DNA from: an uncultured Marinococcus sp.
Lineage (GTDB): Bacteria; Bacillota; Bacilli; Bacillales; Marinococcaceae
DNA: 64,000 bases
Reading direction: 5' to 3'
Assembly (NCBI RefSeq): GCF_947493875.1
Contig: NZ_CANLSU010000003.1
Coordinates: 186,001-250,000 of the forward strand
Part shown: positions 25,827 to 34,254 of the stretch, one piece after another
Layout: each line of letters begins with the position of its first letter
How positions within the stretch are numbered: position 1 is the first letter of the stretch
Position numbers and translations under genes: made by a program
The notes under the pieces: generated by a model
Seen by the model: only the letters and a program-made list of their open reading frames with translations
Told to the model about the DNA's origin: nothing
Databases searched by the model: none

Positions 25827-25858
25827 AAAAAAGCGGCCTCCGTATTTGGAGACCGCTT
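25827..25858 (-). terminator. Terminator of alkaline phosphatase
   Basis: AAGCGG (25831-25836) with CCGCTT (25853-25858) and inner CTCC/GGAG form the stem; on the minus strand a T run follows. It lies 15 bp past the phosphatase stop. Confidence 0.88.
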
Positions 25859-25872
25859 ATGAATATGAGATG

Positions 25873-27210
25873 TTATTTCATTGCCTGCTGCATCGCGTCA
25901 AATACTTCTGTGTTCTGTAAGCTTCCGGAGAAGGCTTCTTCGCCCGGTCCTTCAGCAAACACGGTAATATCCACCGCTGTATGATTTGTACTTGTCCAGT
26001 CAATGCCGGCATTTTCGCTTAACACATGGTTGAACCCGAGCTCGAGCGTTTCAGCTTCCTCCACCATTGTTTGTTCCTCGTCGGTCATCGTCATGCCGGT
26101 ATGCTCTTCAAAAACTTCGGCAGGCGACTCGTCGCCGAGAAGCACCTGCTCCTGCATAGCTGCTCCTGTGGCATCCACGTTTTTCAGACTGGACGGATGG
26201 TTTTCCACTGTGGCCTCACTGGCGCTTCCGCCTGTGTCGTGGTCACTCGCGACGACCACGAGAGTATCTTCGTGTTCCTCGGAGTAAGCCGTCGCCTCCT
26301 CCACGGCCTGTTCAAAGGCTGCGGTATCAGACATCATCCAGGCAGGATCGTTGGCGTGGCCGGCCCAGTCAATCTGGCTGCCCTCAACCATAAGGAAGAA
26401 GCCGTCCTCATCCTGCGACAGGTGGTCAATAGCCGAGGAGGTCATTTCGGAAAGGGATGGCTGAACCGGGCTCTGCTCCAGGGAAGTGTTCATCGCATCA
26501 TCTGCAAACAATCCCATAATGCGGTCGCCGTCTGCTTCATCCATGGCGCGCTCGGTTTCCACATATTCAAATCCGGCATCGATGGCATGATCAATGTAGT
26601 TTTCGCCGTCTTCGCGAATGCCGCCCTCCGATTCCGGCAGGAAGTGCTCACGTCCGCCGCCGTACATCAGATCAAGGTTTTCGTTTTCGGTCATCTGCTT
26701 CGCGATTTCAGTGTAGTTGTTGCGGTCCTCCACGTGAGAAGCAAATACGGCCGGAGTGGCATGCGTAATCGTCGATGTTGCTACGAGGCCGGTGGATTTG
26801 CCCATGTCAGCTGCCTCATCCAGAATCGAGGACTGGGACTCGCCGTCAGGCGTCATGCCGATCATGCCGTTGTTCGTCCGTTCGCCGATCGCGTAGGCCG
26901 TGCCCGCAGCCGCTGAGTCCGTAATGACAGCGTCAGCCGAGGAGGTATCCACCTTGCCGGTCGTCATGTCCCGCTCCTCCCATACCGGCTCGCCGTCCTT
27001 ATAAAGGCTGTAGTTTTTCGATACGCTGTCCGAGAATCCGTCCGGCACCATGAGAATAACGTTCTGAGCCTGCGCTTCCTCGGCGGCCGGCTTTGTGTCC
27101 CCGGCTGAATCGTCCCTGCCGTCGTTTTCCGATGCCATCGCGGTGCCAGCTACCAATCCGCTTGCCCCCAGCAGCAGGGCTGCTTTCGTCGAACGCTTCC
27201 ACTTACTCAT
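25873..27210 (-). CDS. Secreted alkaline phosphatase (PhoA family)
   Basis: A 445-aa phosphomonoesterase acting outside the cell. A Sec signal peptide (basic MSKWKRSTK, then ALLLGASGLVAGTAMA) is followed by an acidic linker. The catalytic Ser is Ser99 in TDSAAAGTA, metal ligands appear in the early DG of VPDGFSD and in DWAGHAND and SDHDTGG. The mature protein is strongly acidic, typical of halophile exoenzymes. Length matches Bacillus PhoA/PhoB. No Pho box could be identified with confidence. It is monocistronic. The large opposite-strand ORF over it is a shadow. Confidence 0.94.
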   Translation of the reverse strand: MSKWKRSTKAALLLGASGLVAGTAMASENDGRDDSAGDTKPAAEEAQAQNVILMVPDGFSDSVSKNYSLYKDGEPVWEERDMTTGKVDTSSADAVITDSAAAGTAYAIGERTNNGMIGMTPDGESQSSILDEAADMGKSTGLVATSTITHATPAVFASHVEDRNNYTEIAKQMTENENLDLMYGGGREHFLPESEGGIREDGENYIDHAIDAGFEYVETERAMDEADGDRIMGLFADDAMNTSLEQSPVQPSLSEMTSSAIDHLSQDEDGFFLMVEGSQIDWAGHANDPAWMMSDTAAFEQAVEEATAYSEEHEDTLVVVASDHDTGGSASEATVENHPSSLKNVDATGAAMQEQVLLGDESPAEVFEEHTGMTMTDEEQTMVEEAETLELGFNHVLSENAGIDWTSTNHTAVDITVFAEGPGEEAFSGSLQNTEVFDAMQQAMK

Positions 27211-27372
27211 TTAATGACCCCCTATATGTTTGTAGCCGTGGATAACTCCACGTCCTCCACTATAGGGATTTTTTATGAAGCAGACGTTAGCTGCGCTTAA
27301 ACTTCCTGTAAAGAAAATAATGGAAGCATGACCAGTTGCTTCATATTTATATACTTCCAGTCTCTGGCTTCA

Positions 27373-27447
27373 ATTAAACGAATATTTGACTGTTTAATCA
27401 AAAAAGTATAGGATTCAATTAAACAAACATTTAATCGTTAAATTGAA
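27373..27447 (+). promoter_or_regulatory. Two inverted repeats, candidate CadC operators
   Basis: ATTAAAC (27373-27379) / GTTTAAT (27392-27398) and TTCAATT (27414-27420) / AATTGAA (27441-27447) lie just upstream of the ArsR-type gene. AT-rich inverted repeats built on TTAAA/TTCAA are typical of ArsR/CzrA/CadC sites. The downstream repeat ends 12 bp before the start codon. Confidence 0.6.
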
Positions 27448-27459
27448 GGGAAGATAGAT

Positions 27460-27831
27460 ATGGCTAAAACAAACGAACAGTGTGACATATATTGCTACGA
27501 CCCGGAAAAGGTGGCCCGCGTGCAGGATCAGGTGGGGAAGGTGGACGCACGGAGCGCCTCGCAGTGGTTTAAGGTGCTTGCCGACGAAACCCGCTACAAG
27601 GTAGCCTACGCCCTGAACGTCGAAGGAGAGTTGTGCGGGTGTGACCTGGCAAATATTCTTGGGACCTCAACCGCGACCGTGTCTCATCATTTACGGATTT
27701 TAAAGCAGGCAGGCGCCGTCACCTACCGCCGCGAGGGAAAGCTGGTGTTCTATACACTTTCCGGAAATCAGATCACTCATCTGCTTGGGGGCATGGAGCC
27801 GGAAAAGGAGGAGAAGCCGCTTGGCATCTAA
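27460..27831 (+). CDS. cadC: CadC-type metal-sensing ArsR repressor
   Basis: A 123-aa winged-helix repressor that releases DNA on binding Cd2+, Pb2+ or Zn2+. The alpha3N-type site is complete: Cys8 and Cys12 in the N-terminal arm and Cys59/Cys61 in ELCGCDLANILG, each one position after the pI258 CadC ligands. The recognition helix is TATVSHHLRILKQAGAV. It precedes and overlaps the efflux ATPase, the classic cadCA arrangement, and two inverted repeats lie upstream. The gene name is by homology and context. Confidence 0.9.
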   Translation: MAKTNEQCDIYCYDPEKVARVQDQVGKVDARSASQWFKVLADETRYKVAYALNVEGELCGCDLANILGTSTATVSHHLRILKQAGAVTYRREGKLVFYTLSGNQITHLLGGMEPEKEEKPLGI

Positions 27832-30352
27832 AGAGGAAACCCTTGAACGAAAATCATCGGAGGAAGGATGCTCCTGCTGCAGCGGGGAAGCATCCAGCCA
27901 GCCGTCTGATTCGCGGTCCTTTTCCATTCAATTGACCCCGGTCGAAGAGACGTCGTGCTGCAGTTCGGATAGTGCGGAGGAAGACTGCTGCACGACGGAG
28001 GAGCAGGCAGGGCAGACGAAGCCGGACGAAGCTCCGCCAGCGAACGCGTACACCTTTCAGGTGGAGGGAATGGACTGCCCGTCGTGCGCCGCTACGCTGC
28101 AAAAGGGCGTCTACCGCTTACCCGGCGTCCAGGAGGCGAAGGTACAGTACACGAGCGGCAGTATGCAGGTGTCCACGGATGGCACGCTGGCTCCGGCAGT
28201 GATACAGCAGACGGTGCAGCGGCTCGGGTATGACACAGAGCTGCCGGCAGCGGAGGCGGGAGAAGCATATAACATTTACGGGATGGACTGCGGATCGTGC
28301 GCCGCAACGGTGAGCAAACACTTTGCGCAGCTTGACGGCGTGCGCGACGTCCAGGTGCAGTTTGCGACGGGAAAGATGACGCTCGATCACGAGCTCTCCC
28401 AGGAAACGGTAAAGGCGGAGGTCCGCCGGCTCGGGTTTGATGCGACTCCGGTCACCGAGCGCCGGGCTTCCCCCGGCCAGCCGGAAGCCTCCCCGCTCCG
28501 CGGAACGGTGAATACAATCATTTCCGGGGTCCTTCTGCTGGCCGGCATTGCCAGCTCGCTGACGCCGGCCCCGGCCATCATTTCGATTATTCTGTATCTC
28601 TCGGTTATTGTCGTCGGAGGCTATAAGCCGGCAAAAAGTGCCTACTTTGCCATTAAAAGCCGGTCGCTTGATATGAACGTACTCATGATGGGCGCTGCGA
28701 TCGGGGCTCCGCTCATCGGAGAATACTTTGAAGGCGCGCTCGTCGTCTGGCTGTTTGCGCTCGGCAATGCGCTGCAGCAGTATTCGGTGGCAAAAACGCG
28801 CAAGTCGATCAGCCACCTGATGGACCTCGCCCCGGCCGAAGCCTGGGTAAAGACGGGAAACACGTGGGCCCGGCGTCCGGTGGAGGAGGTGCGTCTCGGA
28901 CAGACGATGCTCATTAAGCCAGGAGAAAAGATTCCGCTCGACGGTACCATTCGCGGAGGCAACTCGATGGTCGACCAGTCGCCGATCACCGGGGAGTCGC
29001 TCCCGATTGATAAAGCGTCTGGAGATAAGGTATATGCCGGCACGCTGAATGACTTCGGCAGCCTGGAGGTTGAGGTGACGGCACGTCCGGAGGACACGAC
29101 GCTTGCACGGATCATTCATTTAGTGGAAGAAGCCCAGGAGCAGCAGGCGCCGACCCAGAGCTTTGTGGACCGGTTTGCGGCTGTGTATACTCCGATTGTG
29201 TTTGCCGCTGCGATTACGGTCATTGTCGTACCGCCGGTCATTGGCTTTGGCGGCTGGGCGGACTGGGTGTACCGGGGGCTGGCGCTGCTCGTGGTGGCCT
29301 GCCCGTGTGCGCTCGTCATTTCGACACCGGTCGCCATCGTGTCGGCTATTGGCAATGCGGCCAAGCAGGGCGTGCTGATTAAGGGCGGGGCCTTTCTTGA
29401 AGCCGCCGGCACCCTGAATGCCCTGGCCTTTGATAAGACGGGGACGCTCACCGAAGGCAGGCCCGTCGTGGAAAAGGTTTATGCGGCAGACGGCGACAAG
29501 GACCGGCTGCTGTCGGTGGCATCGACCCTGGAGGCATACTCGAACCACCCGATCGCCCGCGCAATTACGGCACATGCCGGGGAACAGAACGTATCCTCTC
29601 TTGATGGGACGAATTTTTACGCGGAACCGGGGAAAGGCGTCGCCGGGACCATTGAAGGCAGGACGTATGCTGCCGGAAAGCCGGAGTGGCTGAAGGAGCA
29701 GGGCGTCCAGATGGAAAAATTCGAAGAAGAAGTTGAGCAGCTTCAAAACGAAGGTATGACCGTCGTGCTAATCGGCGACGGGGAGAGCGTTCTGGGCTAT
29801 GTAGGCGTTGCCGACAAAATTCGTCCGATGTCCTCGGAAGCGGTACAATCGCTTCATAAAAATGGCATCCGTGAATTAACCGTCCTTACCGGGGACAATG
29901 AAGGCACCGCCGCGAAAATTGCGGGTGAGGCGAACATTGACCGGTACATGGCGGGGCTGCTGCCGGAGGATAAAGCGAAAGCCGTGCGCACCCTGCAGCA
30001 GGAGGGGCGCCGGGTTGGTATGATAGGCGACGGCATCAATGACGCGCCGGCGCTTGCCACCGCGGATATTGGTATTGCGATGGGAGGAGCCGGGGCAGAC
30101 ACGTCGATGGAAGCCGCCGACATCGTGCTGATGGCGGATAATCTCGAAAAGCTTCCGTATACAATCCGGCTCAGCCGCAAGGCGCTTGGCATCATTAAGC
30201 AGAACATCTGGTTTGCGGTGCTGATTAAAGTGGCCGCACTGGCCCTGATCGTGCCAGATCTGTTGACGCTGTGGATGGCGGTGCTGAGCGATACCGGCGC
30301 AGCACTCATTGTTGTCGCAAACAGCCTGAGGCTGTTCCGGCTGCGTGGATAG
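27821..30352 (+). CDS. cadA: P1B-2 type Zn2+/Cd2+/Pb2+-exporting ATPase (CadA, TTG start)
   Basis: An 843-aa membrane ATPase that exports divalent soft metals. A Cys-rich N-terminal tail (CSCCSG, CC, CC within the first 60 residues) precedes two HMA domains (GMDCPSC near 83, GMDCGSC near 154), eight membrane helices, the CPC ion motif (VACPCALVIS near 493), the phosphorylation site DKTGTLTEG near 537, GDGINDAPALATAD and a final DTG in SDTGAALIV, which marks the P1B-2 subgroup. The TTG at 27821 has AAGGAGGAG upstream and overlaps the cadC stop; an in-frame ATG 36 nt earlier lacks such a site. The extra Cys clusters are beyond those of simple CadA and may buffer metal. Confidence 0.93.
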   Translation: MASKEETLERKSSEEGCSCCSGEASSQPSDSRSFSIQLTPVEETSCCSSDSAEEDCCTTEEQAGQTKPDEAPPANAYTFQVEGMDCPSCAATLQKGVYRLPGVQEAKVQYTSGSMQVSTDGTLAPAVIQQTVQRLGYDTELPAAEAGEAYNIYGMDCGSCAATVSKHFAQLDGVRDVQVQFATGKMTLDHELSQETVKAEVRRLGFDATPVTERRASPGQPEASPLRGTVNTIISGVLLLAGIASSLTPAPAIISIILYLSVIVVGGYKPAKSAYFAIKSRSLDMNVLMMGAAIGAPLIGEYFEGALVVWLFALGNALQQYSVAKTRKSISHLMDLAPAEAWVKTGNTWARRPVEEVRLGQTMLIKPGEKIPLDGTIRGGNSMVDQSPITGESLPIDKASGDKVYAGTLNDFGSLEVEVTARPEDTTLARIIHLVEEAQEQQAPTQSFVDRFAAVYTPIVFAAAITVIVVPPVIGFGGWADWVYRGLALLVVACPCALVISTPVAIVSAIGNAAKQGVLIKGGAFLEAAGTLNALAFDKTGTLTEGRPVVEKVYAADGDKDRLLSVASTLEAYSNHPIARAITAHAGEQNVSSLDGTNFYAEPGKGVAGTIEGRTYAAGKPEWLKEQGVQMEKFEEEVEQLQNEGMTVVLIGDGESVLGYVGVADKIRPMSSEAVQSLHKNGIRELTVLTGDNEGTAAKIAGEANIDRYMAGLLPEDKAKAVRTLQQEGRRVGMIGDGINDAPALATADIGIAMGGAGADTSMEAADIVLMADNLEKLPYTIRLSRKALGIIKQNIWFAVLIKVAALALIVPDLLTLWMAVLSDTGAALIVVANSLRLFRLRG

Positions 30353-30371
30353 CTGGCAGCCATGTAAATGT

Positions 30372-30402
30372 AAAAGCCAGGCGGGCGGTCCGTCTGGCTT
30401 TT
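30372..30402. terminator. Bidirectional terminator between cadA and zinc lipoprotein
   Basis: AAAAGCCAG.CGG pairs with CCG.CTGGCTTTT, T run on both strands. It ends cadA (plus) and the zinc-binding lipoprotein gene (minus). Confidence 0.88.
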
Positions 30403-30409
30403 TTGCTGT

Positions 30410-31456
30410 TTACTGATTTAACGCCTGCTCGAGGCTTTGAATGTTGTCTTCCATTAAAGAGACGTAGGTGGCGTCATTTTCAATATCCTCCTCCATGACG
30501 CTCGATAGGTTGTGCAGGTAGGCGACATCTGCGCCAATTTCGTCCTGCACGGTTTCTGCTGTTTTCGATGGGATGTTTTGCTCAAGCAGCACCGTATGAA
30601 TATCATTTTCTTCCGCGGTGGCGACAATATCGTTAATTTCCTGCACCGAAGGCTCATCCTGGGCGTTAATGCCGCTGACCGGGATCTGTTCGAAGCCGTA
30701 CCTCTCCTCCCAGTAGCCGTACGCCGCATGGGACACAATAAACTGGTTATTGTCATTGTTTTCAGCGACGTCTGTGAATTCCTGATCAATTTCCTTCAGG
30801 TCGGACACGAGCGCCTGATAGTTTTCCTCAAACGTTTCTTCCTGATCCGGGATTTGCCGGACTAACTCGTTTTTAATACTTTCAGCAGCCTGCTGGGCCC
30901 GGACCGGATCGAGCCATACGTGAGGGTCCACGCCGCCGTGACTGTGGCCTTCTTCACCGTGACTGTGATCGTGTTCTTTATCATGGCCGTGGCCCTCTTC
31001 GCCGTGGCTGTGGTCATGACCGTCGTCATGGCTGTGATCGTGCTCCGCTGCCGTTTCCAGAAGCTCCATATTATTTGTCAGCTCCAGCACTTCCACATTT
31101 TCGCCGTCTACCGTACGTTTCGCTTCGTCCGCGAAGCCTTCCATACCACTGCCGGTCATAATAAACACATCGCCTTCGGCAATATCGGTCAACGTCTGGG
31201 GCGTCGGGTCAAAGGAGTGGGCATTTGATCCTGGAGGGACGACGTTTTCGACATTCACGTAGTCGCCGCCGATTTGTTTGGCAAAATCCTCCCAGGCGAA
31301 CAGGGTGGTGTAGACGTCCAACTTTTCGTTTTGTGTCTGCTGATCCTCATTGCTGTCACCGGAGGCGTTTTGCTGATTATTATCACTGGTGCTGCAGGCC
31401 TGGAGCAGAACGGTGCCTGCAAGAATAGAAACACTTATAGCCGAAGGTTTTTTCAT
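30410..31456 (-). CDS. Zinc-binding lipoprotein of ABC transporter (ZnuA/AdcA)
   Basis: A 348-aa cluster A-I solute-binding protein that captures Zn2+ outside the membrane. Lipobox LLQAC puts the lipid-modified Cys at 21. The family His ligands appear in NAHSFDPTPQTL, VDPHVWLDPVRA and SHAAYGYW, with the late acidic ligand in HTVLLEQNIPSK. A His/Asp/Glu-rich loop (about 136-175, HDHSHGEEGHGHD type) is typical of zinc, not manganese, proteins. No ATPase or permease gene is adjacent, so this is an orphan binding protein that must work with a distant transporter. Two Zur boxes upstream indicate induction under zinc limitation. Confidence 0.93.
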   Translation of the reverse strand: MKKPSAISVSILAGTVLLQACSTSDNNQQNASGDSNEDQQTQNEKLDVYTTLFAWEDFAKQIGGDYVNVENVVPPGSNAHSFDPTPQTLTDIAEGDVFIMTGSGMEGFADEAKRTVDGENVEVLELTNNMELLETAAEHDHSHDDGHDHSHGEEGHGHDKEHDHSHGEEGHSHGGVDPHVWLDPVRAQQAAESIKNELVRQIPDQEETFEENYQALVSDLKEIDQEFTDVAENNDNNQFIVSHAAYGYWEERYGFEQIPVSGINAQDEPSVQEINDIVATAEENDIHTVLLEQNIPSKTAETVQDEIGADVAYLHNLSSVMEEDIENDATYVSLMEDNIQSLEQALNQ

Positions 31457-31513
31457 ATGTCATTCTCCTAACAAATAGCTGTGATTAATGCGTAAAGTAT
31501 TGAAAAAGTCATA

Positions 31514-31534
31514 AACCATAATGATTACGATTTG
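31514..31534 (-). promoter_or_regulatory. Zur box 1 (imperfect)
   Basis: ATAATGATTACGATTT matches the Bacillus Zur/Fur-type box, with a well-kept right half and a degenerate left half. On the minus strand it overlaps the region 3' of a TTGACT -35 element and is about 60 bp upstream of the lipoprotein start. Confidence 0.7.
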
Positions 31535-31609
31535 TAAGTCAAATAAAAGCTGCCAGTGGAATAGTAGATAGCAATGCAGCAATAATCTGCTTTCACTTGA
31601 AATAAGTAT

Positions 31610-31630
31610 AAATCGTAATTGTTACGATTT
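31610..31630 (-). promoter_or_regulatory. Zur box 2 (perfect palindrome)
   Basis: AAATCGTAA (31610-31618) and TTACGATTT (31622-31630) are perfect inverted repeats with a 3-bp centre, the B. subtilis Zur consensus. It lies about 150 bp upstream of the lipoprotein start, too far for direct promoter occlusion there; it could serve a second promoter or cooperative binding. Confidence 0.8.
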
Positions 31631-31719
31631 GTGTGCTGCAATTACTTTATAAAACATTTGTTATCATGTCAACGCCTGCTTATGTATTTTTTTAACAGAA
31701 ATGAATGAATCAAAAAGAA

Positions 31720-31744
31720 AAAACCCCTGCGCGAAAGGGGTTTT
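31720..31744 (-). terminator. Terminator of tandem-Usp gene
   Basis: AAAACCCCT (31720-31728) pairs with AGGGGTTTT (31736-31744); on the minus strand a long T-rich tract follows. Confidence 0.85.
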
Positions 31745-31789
31745 ACTGGAGACTGTGTCAGGAGCTGATTTTTTTAAATAAAGAGAGCT

Positions 31790-32695
31790 TCATATTTCCG
31801 GCTGATGCTGGTTCCGTACCACCAGCACATCGCAGGAGGCCCGGCGAACGGTGCTTTCAGAGACACTTCCGAGAATGAACCGCTGCGTGCGTCCCATGCC
31901 CGAAGCGCCGACCACAATCAGGTCAGCCTGGTGTTTGCGGGCGATTTCCCCAGGAACAGCCGTTTTAGGCGTGCCGTATTCGATAGAGTACTGCACGGAC
32001 TTGAGGCCGTGGTTTTCTGCGTCACTTAACGTCCGGTATTCGTGGAGCAATGCTTCCGCGCGTCCTTTATAAACGTCGACGAGGTCATTGGTATAGGGCT
32101 CAAGCGATGACAGCGACTGGGTATTCAGCACGTAAATAATCCGGGCTGCGTTGTGGTTTCTTTTGGCCATATTCAAACCGGCATAGAATGCACTTTTAGA
32201 TGCATCGGAGCCGTCGACGGCAATTAATACCGAACGGTAAATGGCCGAACTGTCGCTGTTTTTCACGACCCAGACGTCGCAGGAGGCACGCCGGACAATA
32301 CCGGCGGACACACTGCCAAGACGCTTCTTTTCGTTTGTGCCGGCGCCGGACCCGCCTGTCACGATCAAGTCCGGCTCAAAGGGCTTCACAATGTCATCTG
32401 CTACAGCTGCTTTTGGGATGCCCTCTTTAATAAAAACACGCACATGGTAAATACCGGCATTCTCGGCTTCTTCTTTGCCCCGGGCGGTAATTTCGCTTCC
32501 TTTTTTATTTAAGGGATGAAGCATTAAATCCGGGTACTGCTTTCGCAGCTCCTTAATATTATGGTAGTCGACAATATGACAAATCCCCAGGGTGCTCTTA
32601 TAGGCCAAGGCGGTATCGATGCCTTTGGCTAAAGCGGCTTCGGATTCCTCCGATCCATCCAGCGCTACGAGTATCCGTCGGTAAGGGAGAGGCAT
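31790..32695 (-). CDS. Universal stress protein, tandem UspA domains
   Basis: A 301-aa cytoplasmic protein with two UspA domains (about 1-145 and 155-295). Each carries the start motif (ILVALDGSEES; VLIAVDGSDAS) and the ATP-binding G-2x-G-9x-G(S/T) type motif (GGSGAGTNEKKRLGSVSAG; GASGMGRTQRFILGSVSES), so ATP binding is likely in both. The form is the same as those at 57587 and 59548. It is followed on the same strand's upstream side by small genes at 32749 and 33023. Its role in stress survival is general to the family; no specific partner is known. Confidence 0.93.
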   Translation of the reverse strand: MPLPYRRILVALDGSEESEAALAKGIDTALAYKSTLGICHIVDYHNIKELRKQYPDLMLHPLNKKGSEITARGKEEAENAGIYHVRVFIKEGIPKAAVADDIVKPFEPDLIVTGGSGAGTNEKKRLGSVSAGIVRRASCDVWVVKNSDSSAIYRSVLIAVDGSDASKSAFYAGLNMAKRNHNAARIIYVLNTQSLSSLEPYTNDLVDVYKGRAEALLHEYRTLSDAENHGLKSVQYSIEYGTPKTAVPGEIARKHQADLIVVGASGMGRTQRFILGSVSESTVRRASCDVLVVRNQHQPEI

Positions 32696-32748
32696 AGGAG
32701 TTCTTCCTTTCTGTAATCCATCATTTGTGAATCAGTGGAAAGGACTGC

Positions 32749-32979
32749 TTATATTTCACGCCTGTCATTACACATTTTACGAAGGGTGGTGTAAAGAACG
32801 TAAATGAAGGAAGTGAGGGCCGTGGCCTGCACTAGCCGGAGCTCTGAGCGGAGAGGACGGGCATATTTAATACCGGTCCATAAACCAATCGCGAAAAGAC
32901 AGATCTTTAATACACCAAAATCCAGCACAGAGTACCTGCGGGCAGCCCTGTGTACACGCTCAATTAACTGCTGCATCAT
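32749..32979 (-). CDS. Small membrane-associated protein, 76 aa
   Basis: Unknown family. The ATG at 32979 follows GGAGGG. After an amphipathic N-terminus, FGVLKICLFAIGLWTGIKYA could span the membrane and a second weaker segment (LTSFIYVLYTTL) follows before a basic tail. It lies 53 bp upstream of the tandem-Usp gene on the same strand and is likely co-transcribed with it and with the 107-aa gene. Confidence 0.65.
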   Translation of the reverse strand: MMQQLIERVHRAARRYSVLDFGVLKICLFAIGLWTGIKYARPLRSELRLVQATALTSFIYVLYTTLRKMCNDRREI

Positions 32980-33022
32980 AATCCCTCCATTTTAAATGTT
33001 TTGAAAAGAGGTACTAAACAGA

Positions 33023-33346
33023 TCACATAAGCGGGAAATGCTCTGAGGCTACATAATAGGTGATTAATTTTTCCTCCGTTGTGGTGGAGGGACAGGAGGA
33101 AAGAGGCAGGCACTCAATAGCCACCACATACATCACAGACTTCCGGAAGCGAATTTCCTCTCCCAGCTCAAAGCTGACCTCTGTATAATGATTCAGGAAA
33201 AACTCCTCCTGCAGCTCCAGGGGATTGCCGATAAACCAAAGCTTATTCGGCTGCTCCGTATTTGCAGAAAGGTACACGAACCGGACGAGAGAGTATTGCT
33301 CTGCATGAAAGGGCTCGCCCGAATATTTTTGCTCCGATATGTCCAT
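33023..33346 (-). CDS. Usp-linked small protein family, 107 aa (paralogue of 59173)
   Basis: Unknown family. The ATG at 33346 has AAAGGAG upstream. It aligns end to end with the 109-aa protein at 59173: shared RFVY near the start, an IG in the middle, a (V)xxIExxP segment and TYY...E..(F/L)PL at the C-terminus. Both genes precede a tandem-Usp gene on the same strand. The fold looks like a small alpha/beta or all-beta domain without membrane helices. The repeated linkage suggests a Usp partner or modulator, which is inference. Confidence 0.7.
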   Translation of the reverse strand: MDISEQKYSGEPFHAEQYSLVRFVYLSANTEQPNKLWFIGNPLELQEEFFLNHYTEVSFELGEEIRFRKSVMYVVAIECLPLSSCPSTTTEEKLITYYVASEHFPLM

Positions 33347-33770
33347 ATAGCGTGCTCCTTTCGGGTAATAATTTGGGCTTACGGCCAGCAGGCGTCATAA
33401 AATAAATTGAATTATGTAAAAATAAAAACGGTAGAAAATGCCAGGGCCTTATTACCTTTATATTTACCAGTATACACTGAAAATAGGGAATTACATCATT
33501 AAAAAGTCCTTTAGTATGTACTCACGACTAAATATGCACAAGCAATAGTGAGTTTATCAAAATTATGCGTTAATGCATACAAGTATTTTATTTGGGAAAT
33601 CCACATTTTAAAGGGAATACAGGGGAATGATGCGATTGGTAGCTGTCAAAGGAGACTTCAGCATGTGTAAAAATAATGATACATTTAATAGAGATAAAGG
33701 AATAATTTAACAGCAGTATCCTGTGTTAGTAAGGAACATAAAAATTGGAAATTGTAAGGGGGAGAAGAAG
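33347..33770. other. Intergenic region with a possible 15-codon ORF
   Basis: The gap contains the divergent control region between the 107-aa gene and the DUF4181-like gene. At 33663 an ATG 8 nt after AAAGGAG opens a 15-codon frame (MCKNNDTFNRDKGII) ending at 33710. It may be a leader peptide or chance. ACTCAC (about 33519) and GTGAGT (about 33548) form a loose inverted repeat. Confidence 0.3.
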
Positions 33771-34178
33771 ATGCCGCCCGAAGCAGCATTCAGTTTAAGA
33801 ATACTTACTCTGGCCACAGTCGTAACGATTGCATTGATCGGAGCCATTCACTGGCTGAGCCGGAGGTGGTATATCAAGCGTAACGACGGTCCGCGAGCGA
33901 AGAGCTATGCGAACAGATTCCATCTTACTATCAGATATATATTCTCCAGTTTATTTTTGGCAGGTACCATTCTGGTAAACGTCTTCCGGGAATTTTTTGA
34001 GCCCTCCATCTATGTCGTTTTTTTACTGTTTTATGCTTTGTATACGGCCATAAGCGTGCATATGTGGAAAAAAGAAAGCTATAATCCGGACGATTACCGG
34101 TATGAGTGGTTCGTGCAGGGAGGGACGCTGCTTGTGGCAGCCGTTAGCCTCACTGCGGCCCTGCTGATATTAGAGTAG
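33771..34178 (+). CDS. Small membrane protein, DUF4181-like
   Basis: A 135-aa protein with four probable membrane helices (about 8-29, 50-70, 74-95, 115-134). The sequence LSRRWYIKRNDGPRAKSYANRFHLTIRYIF followed by VFREFFE resembles, in position and spacing, the DUF4181 family of small Bacillus membrane proteins; I quote the match only as a resemblance and split the motif across two helices. The ATG at 33771 follows AAGGGGGAG; a longer upstream start has a weaker site. Function is unknown. Confidence 0.65.
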   Translation: MPPEAAFSLRILTLATVVTIALIGAIHWLSRRWYIKRNDGPRAKSYANRFHLTIRYIFSSLFLAGTILVNVFREFFEPSIYVVFLLFYALYTAISVHMWKKESYNPDDYRYEWFVQGGTLLVAAVSLTAALLILE

Positions 34179-34204
34179 GTAAAAAGCTTAGCAGAATAAA
34201 AAAA

Positions 34205-34239
34205 GAAAGCCCGACTGCGACGGTCCCACAGCGGCTTTC
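34205..34239. terminator. Bidirectional terminator
   Basis: GAAAGCC (34205-34211) pairs with GGCTTTC (34233-34239) with inner CTG/CAG. It lies between two convergent genes. Confidence 0.65.
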
Positions 34240-34254
34240 CTATCGATGTGTTTT

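Noticed and set aside
26026-26916. 296-aa plus-strand ORF over alkaline phosphatase
   Set aside because: Antisense shadow. The minus-strand gene has signal peptide, catalytic Ser and metal motifs.
28118-29119. 333-aa minus-strand ORF over cadA
   Set aside because: Antisense shadow of the ATPase with no ribosome-binding site.
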